NCBI GenBank assembly: GCA_030697175.1
Contig: JAUYQR010000011.1
Coordinates: 1 to 64,000 of the forward strand
Length of the DNA: 64,000 nt
Origin: Paracoccaceae bacterium
GTDB taxonomy: Bacteria; Pseudomonadota; Alphaproteobacteria; Rhodobacterales; Rhodobacteraceae
Reading direction: 5' to 3'
Made by a program: the position numbers and the translations under genes. Below the pieces are notes generated by a model that saw only the letters and a list, made by a program, of their open reading frames with translations, searched no databases and was not told the origin of the DNA. This document shows positions 17,915 to 25,661 of the stretch, one piece after another (position 1 is the stretch's first letter; the number at the start of each line of letters is the position of its first letter).

Positions 17915-18997
17915 ATGTTGAGGTTGGAAAAACGACCCTCGCCTTCGGCTTTCTGGCAGAAGGCCTCGCCGTTTCTGGCGGTGATCCTGACGATGATCGC
18001 GGGCGGGATCATGTTCGCGGCTTTGGGCAAGAACCCGGTCGAGGCGATACGCACGATCTTCTGGGATCCGCTGTTCGGCGAGTTCGCGTTCTACTTTCGC
18101 GGCCAGCTTCTGGTGAAGGCGGGGCCGCTGATCCTGATTGCGCTGGGGCTGTCGCTGGGGTTCCGGGCGGGCATCTGGAACATCGGGGCTGAAGGGCAAT
18201 ACATCATGGGGGCGATCATCGGCGCGGCGGTCGGGCTGGCGCTTTACCCCACGGAAAACCGGATGATCTATCCGGTGATGGTGATTGCGGGCGCGTTCGG
18301 TGGCTGGGCCTGGGCGATGATCCCGGCGATCCTGAAGACGCGATTCAACACCAACGAGATCCTTGTGTCGCTGCTGCTGGTCTATGTGGCGCAGACGATA
18401 CTGGCCAAGGCCGCAACCGGATTCCTGCGCAACCCGGAAGGCGCGGGCTTTCCGGGGAGCCGCAACTTTTCCAGCTATCCGGCGGCGTCGAACCCGGAAC
18501 TGATCGCCGGGACGGGGATGCATTGGGGCGTGGTGGCGGCGTTCATCGCGGTGATCGCGGCCTATGTGCTGTTGCAGCGCCACATCCTTGGCTTTCACAT
18601 CAAGCTGGCCGGGCAAGCGCCGCGCGCCGCGCGCTTTGCCGGGGTGGCGCCGAACCGGCTGGTGGTGCTGTGCATGGGGATTTCGGGCGCGCTGGCGGGG
18701 CTGGCGGGGCTGTTCGAGGTGACCGGGCCTGCCGGGCAGATCACCATTGATTTCAACGTGGGCTACGGGTTTACCGCGATCATCGTGGCGTTCCTGGGCC
18801 GGTTGAACCCGGTGGGCATCCTTTTCGCCGGGCTTCTGATGGCGCTGACCTATATCGGCGGCGAAATGGCCTCGACCAACCTTGGCCTGCCGTCAGCGGC
18901 GATCCAGGCGTTTCAGGGGATGCTGTTGTTCTTTCTGCTGGCCAGCGACGTGCTGACCAATTTCCGGGTCCGGCTTTCAACCAAGGCGGTGGCATGA
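17915..18997 (+). CDS. Nucleoside/purine ABC transporter permease 1
   Basis: A 360-residue inner-membrane protein of the BPD_transp_2 (branched-chain/nucleoside) permease family. About eight to ten hydrophobic segments are visible, with GLSLGFRAGIWNIGAEGQY near residue 75-95, the conserved NIGAEGQ motif of nucleoside-type permeases. The start is set by the GAAGAGGAAG five bases upstream. Its end overlaps permease 2 (TGA inside ATGATG at 18994-18999). It should pair with permease 2 and the two-domain ATPase. Confidence 0.9.
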   Translation: MLRLEKRPSPSAFWQKASPFLAVILTMIAGGIMFAALGKNPVEAIRTIFWDPLFGEFAFYFRGQLLVKAGPLILIALGLSLGFRAGIWNIGAEGQYIMGAIIGAAVGLALYPTENRMIYPVMVIAGAFGGWAWAMIPAILKTRFNTNEILVSLLLVYVAQTILAKAATGFLRNPEGAGFPGSRNFSSYPAASNPELIAGTGMHWGVVAAFIAVIAAYVLLQRHILGFHIKLAGQAPRAARFAGVAPNRLVVLCMGISGALAGLAGLFEVTGPAGQITIDFNVGYGFTAIIVAFLGRLNPVGILFAGLLMALTYIGGEMASTNLGLPSAAIQAFQGMLLFFLLASDVLTNFRVRLSTKAVA

Positions 18998-19926
18998 TGT
19001 TCGGCAGTATTGATCCGGCCCTGCTTCTGGCATCGGTCATCGTGGCCTCGGTGCCGATCATCCTGGCCGCCATTGGTGAGTTGGTGGTGGAGAAGGCGGG
19101 TGTCCTGAACCTTGGGGTCGAGGGCATGATGATCATGGGCGCGATCTGCGGCTTTGTGGCCGCGGTGGAGACGGGGAGCCCGGTTCTGGGGTTTGTCGGC
19201 GGGGCCTTGGGGGCTGCGGCGCTGGCCTTGGTGTTCGCGTTGCTGACGCAGTATTTGCTGACCAATCAGGTGGCGACGGGCCTTGCGCTGACCTTGTTCG
19301 GCCTGGGTCTGTCGTCGCTGATCGGGCAGGGCTATGTCGGGATCAAGCCGCCGGTGACGGAGGATGTGCCGTTCGGGCCGTTGGCGGACATTCCGTTCTT
19401 TGGCCGGGTGCTGTTCAGCCACGACTGGGTGGCCTACCTGTCGGTCGCGGTGGTGGCGGCGGTGTGGTGGGTGCTGCGCTCGACGCGGGCAGGGCTGGTG
19501 CTGCGCGCGGTGGGCGAAAGCCATGATGCGGCACATGCGCTGGGCTACAAGGTGACGCGCATCCGGGTGCTGGCGATCCTGTTCGGGGGCGCGATGGCGG
19601 GATTGGGCGGCGCCTACATCAGCCTGGTGCGGGTGCCGCAATGGACCGACGGGATCACGGCGGGGGCCGGGTGGATTGCGCTGGCGATCGTGGTCTTTGC
19701 GTCGTGGAAGCCGTGGCGGGTGCTGCTGGGCGCCTATCTTTTCGGCGGCATCACGGTTCTGCAACTGAACCTGCAGGCGGCGGGGTCGGCTATCCCGGTC
19801 GAATACTTGTCGATGGCGCCCTATCTGATAACCATCCTGGTGTTGGTCATCATGTCGTCTGGTCGCGGCAAGGCATCGCTGAACGCGCCGGCCAGCCTTG
19901 GCCAGAATTTCCACGCCTCGCGCTGA
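18994..19926 (+). CDS. Nucleoside/purine ABC transporter permease 2
   Basis: A 310-residue inner-membrane permease, second member of the pair. The motif [14 protein letters not shown] (about residues 33-46) is the counterpart of NIGAEGQ in permease 1, and about eight hydrophobic segments follow. It starts at overlapping ATGATG after permease 1. The periplasmic binding protein gene follows after 52 bases. Confidence 0.9.
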   Translation: MMFGSIDPALLLASVIVASVPIILAAIGELVVEKAGVLNLGVEGMMIMGAICGFVAAVETGSPVLGFVGGALGAAALALVFALLTQYLLTNQVATGLALTLFGLGLSSLIGQGYVGIKPPVTEDVPFGPLADIPFFGRVLFSHDWVAYLSVAVVAAVWWVLRSTRAGLVLRAVGESHDAAHALGYKVTRIRVLAILFGGAMAGLGGAYISLVRVPQWTDGITAGAGWIALAIVVFASWKPWRVLLGAYLFGGITVLQLNLQAAGSAIPVEYLSMAPYLITILVLVIMSSGRGKASLNAPASLGQNFHASR

Positions 19927-19978
19927 GGCACAACACGCCGAAGGTGCATTGAGCCTTCGCACAATGGGGAGACTACGA

Positions 19979-21061
19979 ATGAAGCGCAGAACTTTGCTTG
20001 CCACCGCGGCCCTTGGCCTGTCGGTGGCCTTTGCTGGCACCGCGATGGCGCAGGACAAGACGAAGGCCTGCTTTGTCTATGTCGGCCCGATCGGCGATGG
20101 CGGCTGGACCTACCAGCACCATCAGGGCGCGCTGGCCGTGCAGGCGGAATACGGCGACAAGGTCGAGGTTCAGTGGCAGGAAAACGTGCCGGAAGGTGCG
20201 GACGCCGAGCGCGTGCTGACGCAGATGGCGCTTGGTGGCTGCAACATCATCTTCACCACCTCGTTCGGCTACATGGACGCGACGAATGCGGTGGCGGCCA
20301 AGTTCCCGGACGTGAAGTTCGAACACGCGACGGGCTACAAGCGCGACAGCGCCAACGTCAGCACCTACAACGCGCGCTTCTACGAGGGGCGCGCGGTGCA
20401 GGGCCACATCGCGGGCAGGATGACCAAGTCGAACAAGATCGGCTACATCGCGTCGTTCCCGATCCCGGAAGTGATCATGGGGATCAACAGCTATTACCTG
20501 CACGCCAAGAAGGTGAACCCGAATGTCGAGCTGTCGGTGATCTGGGCCTACACCTGGTTCGACCCGGCGAAAGAGGCGGATGCGGCGAAAGCGCTGATCG
20601 AGCAGGGCGTCGACGTGATCGCCAGCCACACCGATTCGACGGCACCTCTGGCCGAAGCGGCCAAGACGCCGGGCGTGATCGGGTTCGGGCAGGCGTCGGA
20701 CATGGCGGCCTACAAGCCATCGCCGCGGGTGTCGTCGATCATCGACAACTGGGCGCCCTATTATGTCAAGCGCGTTGGCGCATTGATGGACGGGACGTAT
20801 GAGCAGGCCGACGCCTGGGAGGGCATCGCCGGCGGCGAAGTGGAGATCGGCGAGATCACCGATGCGGTGCCGGCCGACGTGAAGGCCGAGGCCGAGGCCA
20901 TGCGCGACGCGATCGCGGCGGGAACCTATCACCCGTTCACCGGGCCGATCAAGAAGCAGGACGGGTCGGACTGGCTGGCCGATGGCGTGACCGCGCCGGA
21001 CGGCGACCTGCTGGGCATGGCGTTCTATGTGGAAGGCATCACCGGCGACATCCCGAAGTGA
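19979..21061 (+). CDS. BMP family ABC transporter substrate-binding protein
   Basis: A 360-residue periplasmic receptor of the basic-membrane-protein (Bmp/PnrA) family, which binds purine nucleosides in characterised members. It has a Sec signal peptide at residues 1-23 ending AMA-QD, with no lipobox cysteine, so it is a soluble periplasmic protein. YVGPIGDGGWTYQHH near the mature N-terminus is the family hallmark. The start is supported by GGGGAGA seven bases upstream; earlier in-frame codons lack a signal peptide. A strong terminator follows at 21088. Confidence 0.92.
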   Translation: MKRRTLLATAALGLSVAFAGTAMAQDKTKACFVYVGPIGDGGWTYQHHQGALAVQAEYGDKVEVQWQENVPEGADAERVLTQMALGGCNIIFTTSFGYMDATNAVAAKFPDVKFEHATGYKRDSANVSTYNARFYEGRAVQGHIAGRMTKSNKIGYIASFPIPEVIMGINSYYLHAKKVNPNVELSVIWAYTWFDPAKEADAAKALIEQGVDVIASHTDSTAPLAEAAKTPGVIGFGQASDMAAYKPSPRVSSIIDNWAPYYVKRVGALMDGTYEQADAWEGIAGGEVEIGEITDAVPADVKAEAEAMRDAIAAGTYHPFTGPIKKQDGSDWLADGVTAPDGDLLGMAFYVEGITGDIPK

Positions 21062-21087
21062 CACTGGCCGCATGACACGACAGGATG

Positions 21088-21120
21088 GCCGCCGTGGCGA
21101 CACGGCGGCTTTCCTTTTTC
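21088..21120 (+). terminator. Intrinsic terminator of the xdh-nucleoside transporter operon
   Basis: A perfect 9-base stem GCCGCCGTG (21088-21096) and CACGGCGGC (21101-21109) with a GCGA loop is followed by TTTCCTTTTT. It lies 26 bases after the binding-protein stop and should end the operon that begins at xdhA. Confidence 0.92.
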
Positions 21121-21179
21121 CGGCGCCCTGTCATGCTGGACGGGTAACCAGGCCTTGGCCCCTATCGGAAGGACGGCTC

Positions 21180-21980
21180 ATGACCACGCCTTCACCGCAG
21201 CGCACTTCGGATGTGAACGGCCGTCTTTGGGGCGCCCGCGCGCGCGATTGGGCCGAGGTGCAGGAAGCCCAGTTCGCCGGTGGCTATGACCATGTGTTGG
21301 CCAGTGCCGGAGTTCGAGTTGGCACGCGGCTTCTGGATGCAGGGTGCGGGGCGGGTCTGGCGGCCCGGCGCGCCGCCGACCTTGGCGCGATCGTCGCGGG
21401 GATCGACGCGGCGCCCCTGCTGTTGGACATCGCGCGCGAACGGTGCCCGGACGGCGACTTTCGCGAAGGCGACCTTGAAGAGCTGCCGCATGCCGACGAC
21501 AGCTTTGACGTGGTGACGGGTTTCAACGCCTTTCAGTTTGCCGCGAACCCGGTCGCCGCGCTGACCGAGGCGCGGCGGGTGACCCGGCCCGGCGGCATCG
21601 TCGCGGTGATGACATGGGGCCGCCCGGACGGCATGGAGGCGGCCTCGGTGGTGGCGGCGCTGCGCCCGTTGCTGCCCGCCCCGCCCCCCGGCGCACCCGG
21701 ACCTTTCGCGCTGTCCGACCCCGACCGGCTTTCCGGCTTTGTCGCCGATGCGGGCCTTGTGCCCCGCGAGGTGATCGAGGGTGACATCTTCTGGACCTAC
21801 CCTGACGAGGCCACCGCGCTGCGCGGGCTGAACTCCAGCGGTGTTGCGATCCGTGCGGCGGGCCTTGTGGGCGAGGCGGCGGTGTCGGCGGCCCACGCGG
21901 CGGCACTGGCGCCGTTCCGGCAGGCCGACGGCGGCTTCCGGATTGGTGCGCGGTATATGGCGGTGCTGGCGCTGGCGTGA
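21180..21980 (+). CDS. Class I SAM-dependent methyltransferase
   Basis: A 266-residue cytoplasmic methyltransferase of unknown substrate. Motif I LLDAGCGAGLAARRA (about 46-60) binds S-adenosylmethionine, the acidic end of strand 2 appears as AGIDAA, and motif II/post I is DDSFDVVTGFNAFQF. The fold is that of the Methyltransf_11 group, related to UbiE. It has GGAAGGAC just before the chosen ATG. It stands alone after a strong terminator. Confidence 0.85.
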   Translation: MTTPSPQRTSDVNGRLWGARARDWAEVQEAQFAGGYDHVLASAGVRVGTRLLDAGCGAGLAARRAADLGAIVAGIDAAPLLLDIARERCPDGDFREGDLEELPHADDSFDVVTGFNAFQFAANPVAALTEARRVTRPGGIVAVMTWGRPDGMEAASVVAALRPLLPAPPPGAPGPFALSDPDRLSGFVADAGLVPREVIEGDIFWTYPDEATALRGLNSSGVAIRAAGLVGEAAVSAAHAAALAPFRQADGGFRIGARYMAVLALA

Positions 21981-22040
21981 CCGGTTGGCCTTACGCGCTG
22001 CCCCTTTCCCTTGGCATGACGGCGTGGCAATGTCCGCCGC

Positions 22041-23117
22041 ATGATGCAAGATTTCCTGATTGTTGGCGGCGGCATTGCCGGCGTGTCTGCGGCGGCGCGG
22101 CTTTCGAAACTTGGTTCGGTTGTGCTTCTGGAGGCGGAGGCGGCACTGGCGCACCACGCCTCGGGGCGGTCGGCGGCGTTGTTCGAGCCGCGCTATGGCG
22201 CGCCCGCCGTGGTCGGGCTGTCGATGGCATCGGCCGCCTTTTTCGAGGCGGCGCCAGGGGTGCTGAGCCCACGCGGGTTGATGCTGGTGGCCAAGGCCGA
22301 CGCGCGCGAGGCCTTCGATCGCGACGTGGTGGCGATGGAGTTCACACCGATTTCGGTGGAGGAAGCGCGCGGGATCATCCCGATCCTGAACCCCGATACG
22401 GTGGCGCTGGCCGGTCATGCGACCCACGCGCAGGACATCGACACCGACCTGTTGATCCAGGGCTTTGCGCGTGAGGCCAAGGCAAACCGGGCCGAGATCG
22501 TGACACGGGCGCGCGTTACCGCCATTCACCGCGACGGCGCCGGTTGGCGGGTGGAGACCAGCGAGGGCAGTTTCAGCGCTCGCATGATCGTCAATGCAGC
22601 CGGGGCATGGGTGGACCAGATCGCCGTGATGGCAGGGGTGCAGCCTTTGGGATTTACCCCCTACCGCCGGTCGATGGCGCGGATCCCGGCGCCGGGTGGC
22701 CATGATGTGAGCCGCTGGCCGATGCTGTTCGGCCCCGGCGAGGACTGGTATGCCAAGCCCGACGCTGGCGCGCTGATCGTGTCACCTGCGGAGGAACACC
22801 TGATGGAGCCGCATGACGCCTGGGCCGATGACATGGTGCTGGCCGAAGGACTGGCCCGCTATGAGGAAATGGTGACCGAGCCGGTGACGCGGCTGATTTC
22901 CAACTGGGCCGGGTTGCGGACCTTCAGCCCCGACCGGGTGCTGGTGATCGGGCGCGATCTGCGCGAGCCGTCGTTCTTCTGGCTGGCGGGGCAAGGCGGA
23001 TACGGCTTTCAGTCCTGCCCGGCGGCAAGCCAGTTGGCGGCCGACCTGATCGGGGGCAGCAGCCCGCAGATCGACGCGGTTCTGGTGGCGCAATTGTCGC
23101 CGGCGCGCTTCGGCTGA
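22041..23117 (+). CDS. FAD-dependent amino-acid/glycine oxidase-like oxidoreductase
   Basis: A 358-residue flavoenzyme of the DAO family (glycine oxidase, D-amino-acid dehydrogenase and sarcosine oxidase relatives). The N-terminal dinucleotide-binding motif FLIVGGGIAGVSAAARL is followed by an acidic residue at the end of strand 2 (LLEAE), and HHASGRSAA contacts the flavin. The C-terminal GQGGYGFQSCPAASQLAADL closes the FAD site. The family oxidises secondary or primary amines of amino acids; the substrate is not predictable. Two adjacent ATGs (22041, 22044) are possible starts. Confidence 0.87.
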   Translation: MMQDFLIVGGGIAGVSAAARLSKLGSVVLLEAEAALAHHASGRSAALFEPRYGAPAVVGLSMASAAFFEAAPGVLSPRGLMLVAKADAREAFDRDVVAMEFTPISVEEARGIIPILNPDTVALAGHATHAQDIDTDLLIQGFAREAKANRAEIVTRARVTAIHRDGAGWRVETSEGSFSARMIVNAAGAWVDQIAVMAGVQPLGFTPYRRSMARIPAPGGHDVSRWPMLFGPGEDWYAKPDAGALIVSPAEEHLMEPHDAWADDMVLAEGLARYEEMVTEPVTRLISNWAGLRTFSPDRVLVIGRDLREPSFFWLAGQGGYGFQSCPAASQLAADLIGGSSPQIDAVLVAQLSPARFG

Positions 23118-23190
23118 CATTCGCCCACGCGCTGCTCGATACTGTTTTACTGGGGCTGACAGGCGAGGCGGATTGCGACACCATCTGGTG

Positions 23191-23994
23191 ATGTTGAAAG
23201 CAGTGCTGACCCTTGGTCTTTGCCTTGCCCTTGTGGGCTGTGGTGGAGGCACACCTGACCGTTCCGCCGCCCGTTCCGACGTGACGGGCGGCGAGATCAC
23301 GGTCACCTCATCGAACTTCACCGATGCCGATCCGACCGATTGGACGGGCCGCGCGCCGGAGCGGTATCCGGTGCATGGCATTGATCTGTCGCGGTTCCAG
23401 ACAGGCGTGGACTGGCCGACTGCGCGGGCGAACGGGGTGAACTTTGCCTTCATCAAGGCCACCGAGGGCGGTGATCTGGTGGACCCGATGTTCGACAGCC
23501 ACTGGCGCGGCGCGGGGGTGGCGGGGGTGAAGCGCGGGGCGTATCATTTCTTCTACCATTGCCGTCCGGCGGCGGAACAGGCGCGCTGGTATATCCGCCA
23601 TGTGCCGCGAACACCGGGCGCCCTGCCCCCGGTTCTGGACATGGAGTGGACGCCGACCTCGCCCACCTGCACCATCCGCCGTGATGGCGCGACGATCCGC
23701 GAGGAGGCACGGATCTTCATCGACATCGTGGCGCGCCATTACGGCCAGCGCCCGCTGATCTACACCACGGTGGATTTCTACGAGGACACCGAGTTGTGGC
23801 GGCTGTCGGGGGTGGAGTTCTGGCTGCGGTCGGTCGCTGCGCACCCGAACGACCGCTACGACGGGCAAAGCTGGAGCTTCTGGCAATACACCTCGACCGG
23901 GTTGGTGCCGGGGATTGCCGGGCGGGTCGATGTGAACGTCTTTGCCGGGTCGAAGGCCGCATGGGCCGAGTGGGTGGGCGCGCGGGCGCTTTAG
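23191..23994 (+). CDS. Glycoside hydrolase family 25 lysozyme-like lipoprotein
   Basis: A 267-residue lipoprotein predicted to cleave peptidoglycan in the periplasm. The signal peptide MLKAVLTLGLCLALVGC ends in a lipobox (LVGC). The GH25 domain starts at GIDLSRFQ, with the catalytic Asp, and contains FIKATEGG, GAYHFFYH and LDMEW, with the catalytic Asp-Glu pair, ending with WQYTSTG and the DVNVF motif. An alternative TTG start at 23173 would add six residues; the ATG at 23191 gives a normal lipoprotein signal peptide. It converges on the following gene with 29 bases between. Confidence 0.9.
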   Translation: MLKAVLTLGLCLALVGCGGGTPDRSAARSDVTGGEITVTSSNFTDADPTDWTGRAPERYPVHGIDLSRFQTGVDWPTARANGVNFAFIKATEGGDLVDPMFDSHWRGAGVAGVKRGAYHFFYHCRPAAEQARWYIRHVPRTPGALPPVLDMEWTPTSPTCTIRRDGATIREEARIFIDIVARHYGQRPLIYTTVDFYEDTELWRLSGVEFWLRSVAAHPNDRYDGQSWSFWQYTSTGLVPGIAGRVDVNVFAGSKAAWAEWVGARAL

Positions 23995-24023
23995 GCTGGC
24001 TGCAATCGGTCAAACAGTGCGAA

Positions 24024-25145
24024 CTACGATTCAAGCTTGCCTTCCCAGTAGAGCGACCAGCGTTTACGCGATCTGGGAGAAAGCCAATCAACAGCGCCAA
24101 TATTATTGGGCGCAAACCGAGCGAAATCCTTTTGCGTAAAATCGAACCGCTTGCGGCATCCGAAGGCTAGCAAATCCAATGCCGTTTCGGAGTACACATT
24201 TGCCAGCGCTTGATCGTCATACGTGTCAAATGCTTGGGCATAGTGACTATATGCGTGGCCGTAGGTGGCGTTACCGCCGCGCTGAATCGTTTTAAAGCGT
24301 CCAAGCACGCGAGATTTTATCCCTAGATGCGGCGAGAGCTGAATATCCGGCAGATTTTCCACCAGTTTTTGAAAGGCAAGTGCGTCGCGCTTGGGATACC
24401 TTTTCTGGAACTGGTAGTGATAATAACCGCTGCTGCGTCCGAGATAGTGGTCGACGACATCGGAGCAAAAGGAGACCATCGTCTTTTCGCGGAACACTAT
24501 CGTTGCGGCTAATTGTTCGGCTGTGAAGACTGGGTCGACCGCGCGCAATGCAGACATCACCGCTATCACGTCATCCAGCAGATCTGCATCCGCCGGATCG
24601 ATGCCGATGATGCCTGAGTTGTTCATCCTCGTGTTCAGGCTCAGGTCATATCCGCAAACACCATCCGGCAAGGCCTTCACAGTATTGGCCCAGCTATCCT
24701 GCATATCCTCGCCCAGTGCCACTTCATCGGAAAACAACGCGGGTCGGCCCGGCCTACCATCGCCAAGTGCGCCTTCATCGCAAAACAATGCGGTTCGGCC
24801 AGGCCCAACGCGCTCGAACAGAAGTCGCGGATCTTTCAGAAAGAAGGTGTCAGTATCAACGAACGCGAGCTTTTCCTTGAGAAGCGTCAGCGCATGTTGG
24901 ACGACAAACGGCTTCAGCGCATGGTTGTATCTTCCATCAAGCTGCCACCTGAAAATCTGCTCCTCGGTTATCAGTATATGCTCGACACCAAGGTCGGGGC
25001 GTTGGTTTCCTTGGTCAGTGACAAGGACGATGCGAAGTTCAGACTGCTTGTGTGCCAAGTGGTGCAGCGCCGACGCAACGCTGAAGGTAAGTTCCGAGTG
25101 ATAACGATCATCCGTCCCGTAAAGCAGATAAAGAAGCACTGGCAT
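24024..25145 (-). CDS. Glycosyltransferase-like protein with internal 17-residue duplication
   Basis: A 373-residue protein with a GT-A-like glycosyltransferase pattern: N-terminal strand MPVLLYLLYGTDD, then LAFVDTDTFFLKD (residues about 103-115), where DTD resembles the metal-binding DxD. The family and substrate are not identified. Residues about 124-157 contain two copies of a 17-residue unit (GRTALFCDEGALGDG and GRPALFSDEVALGED), matching a 51-base tandem duplication in the DNA. Its base composition is lower in G/C than its neighbours, which suggests transfer. The ATG at 25145 has GGAAGGA upstream and a promoter of its own at 25182-25209. Confidence 0.6.
   Translation of the reverse strand: MPVLLYLLYGTDDRYHSELTFSVASALHHLAHKQSELRIVLVTDQGNQRPDLGVEHILITEEQIFRWQLDGRYNHALKPFVVQHALTLLKEKLAFVDTDTFFLKDPRLLFERVGPGRTALFCDEGALGDGRPGRPALFSDEVALGEDMQDSWANTVKALPDGVCGYDLSLNTRMNNSGIIGIDPADADLLDDVIAVMSALRAVDPVFTAEQLAATIVFREKTMVSFCSDVVDHYLGRSSGYYHYQFQKRYPKRDALAFQKLVENLPDIQLSPHLGIKSRVLGRFKTIQRGGNATYGHAYSHYAQAFDTYDDQALANVYSETALDLLAFGCRKRFDFTQKDFARFAPNNIGAVDWLSPRSRKRWSLYWEGKLES
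24722..24823. repeat. 51-base imperfect tandem duplication
   Basis: CTTCATCG...AAAACAA...GCGG.TCGGCC occurs at 24722 and again at 24773, exactly 51 bases (17 codons) apart, inside the glycosyltransferase-like gene and in frame. The copies differ at scattered positions, so the duplication is not very recent. Confidence 0.7.
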
Positions 25146-25181
25146 AATTAATCCTTCCACCGAGGTGACCAAAGCGTCCGA

Positions 25182-25209
25182 ACAATACCGTGGGTTTCCC
25201 TTTTGACAA
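25182..25209 (-). promoter_or_regulatory. Sigma-70-type promoter for the glycosyltransferase-like gene
   Basis: On the minus strand TTGTCA (25209-25204), a 16-base spacer and TATTGT (25187-25182) form a -35/-10 pair with 5 of 6 and 4 of 6 consensus matches. They lie about 40-60 bases before the start at 25145. Bases 25146-25270 contain no gene. Confidence 0.5.
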
Positions 25210-25270
25210 ACTCCAAAGAACCCGGGTCAACCGGTCTGGCCAGGCACCACCACCCATGGGCGGGCAACGA

Positions 25271-25600
25271 TCAGACAGAAGGGTCACTCCGGTGCTTCCA
25301 GCGGCGCCAGAGGATGCTGGCCTTGCTGCGGACGCGGATCATCGCGGCGGCGACCGGGCCGCGCATGAAAGCCAAATCGACTGCGAGGAGGAGGAGGCCC
25401 AGGGGCAGCATCCAGATGCCGAGAAACGGCAGGAAAGATACGACCCCCCCGGCGACCATCAGGAGGGCGAGCGGGATGCGGAGAAGCCTCAGCCGGTCGC
25501 CGCGCAGCGCCTTGATCGGGCCGCGCAGGGCCGGAACGAGGCGGGAGATCGCGTCGAACTGACGGCGGAAGCGGCGGTCTCGCTTGTGTTTGGTGTCCAT
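25271..25600 (-). CDS. Small conserved membrane protein of unknown function
   Basis: A 109-residue protein with a basic N-terminal half and two adjacent hydrophobic segments (residues about 40-60 and 62-80) containing FLPFLGIWMLPLGLLLLAVD. This sentence-like motif recurs in short alphaproteobacterial membrane proteins, some misleadingly annotated as tryptophan synthase beta-like. The C-terminus is basic. AAGGGG lies seven bases upstream of the start. It follows the dimethylglycine dehydrogenase-like gene on the same strand after 61 bases. Function unknown. Confidence 0.7.
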   Translation of the reverse strand: MDTKHKRDRRFRRQFDAISRLVPALRGPIKALRGDRLRLLRIPLALLMVAGGVVSFLPFLGIWMLPLGLLLLAVDLAFMRGPVAAAMIRVRSKASILWRRWKHRSDPSV

Positions 25601-25661
25601 GCCATCCCCTTGCCCGGCCTTAAGTGGGGCCTAGCCGGGGTGGCTTCAAGCAGGCCGCCGG

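Noticed and set aside
15926-18616. Minus-strand open frame of 896 codons
   Set aside because: It lies opposite xdhC and the ABC transporter genes, which have clear motifs; its own product is Arg/His/Pro-rich shadow sequence.
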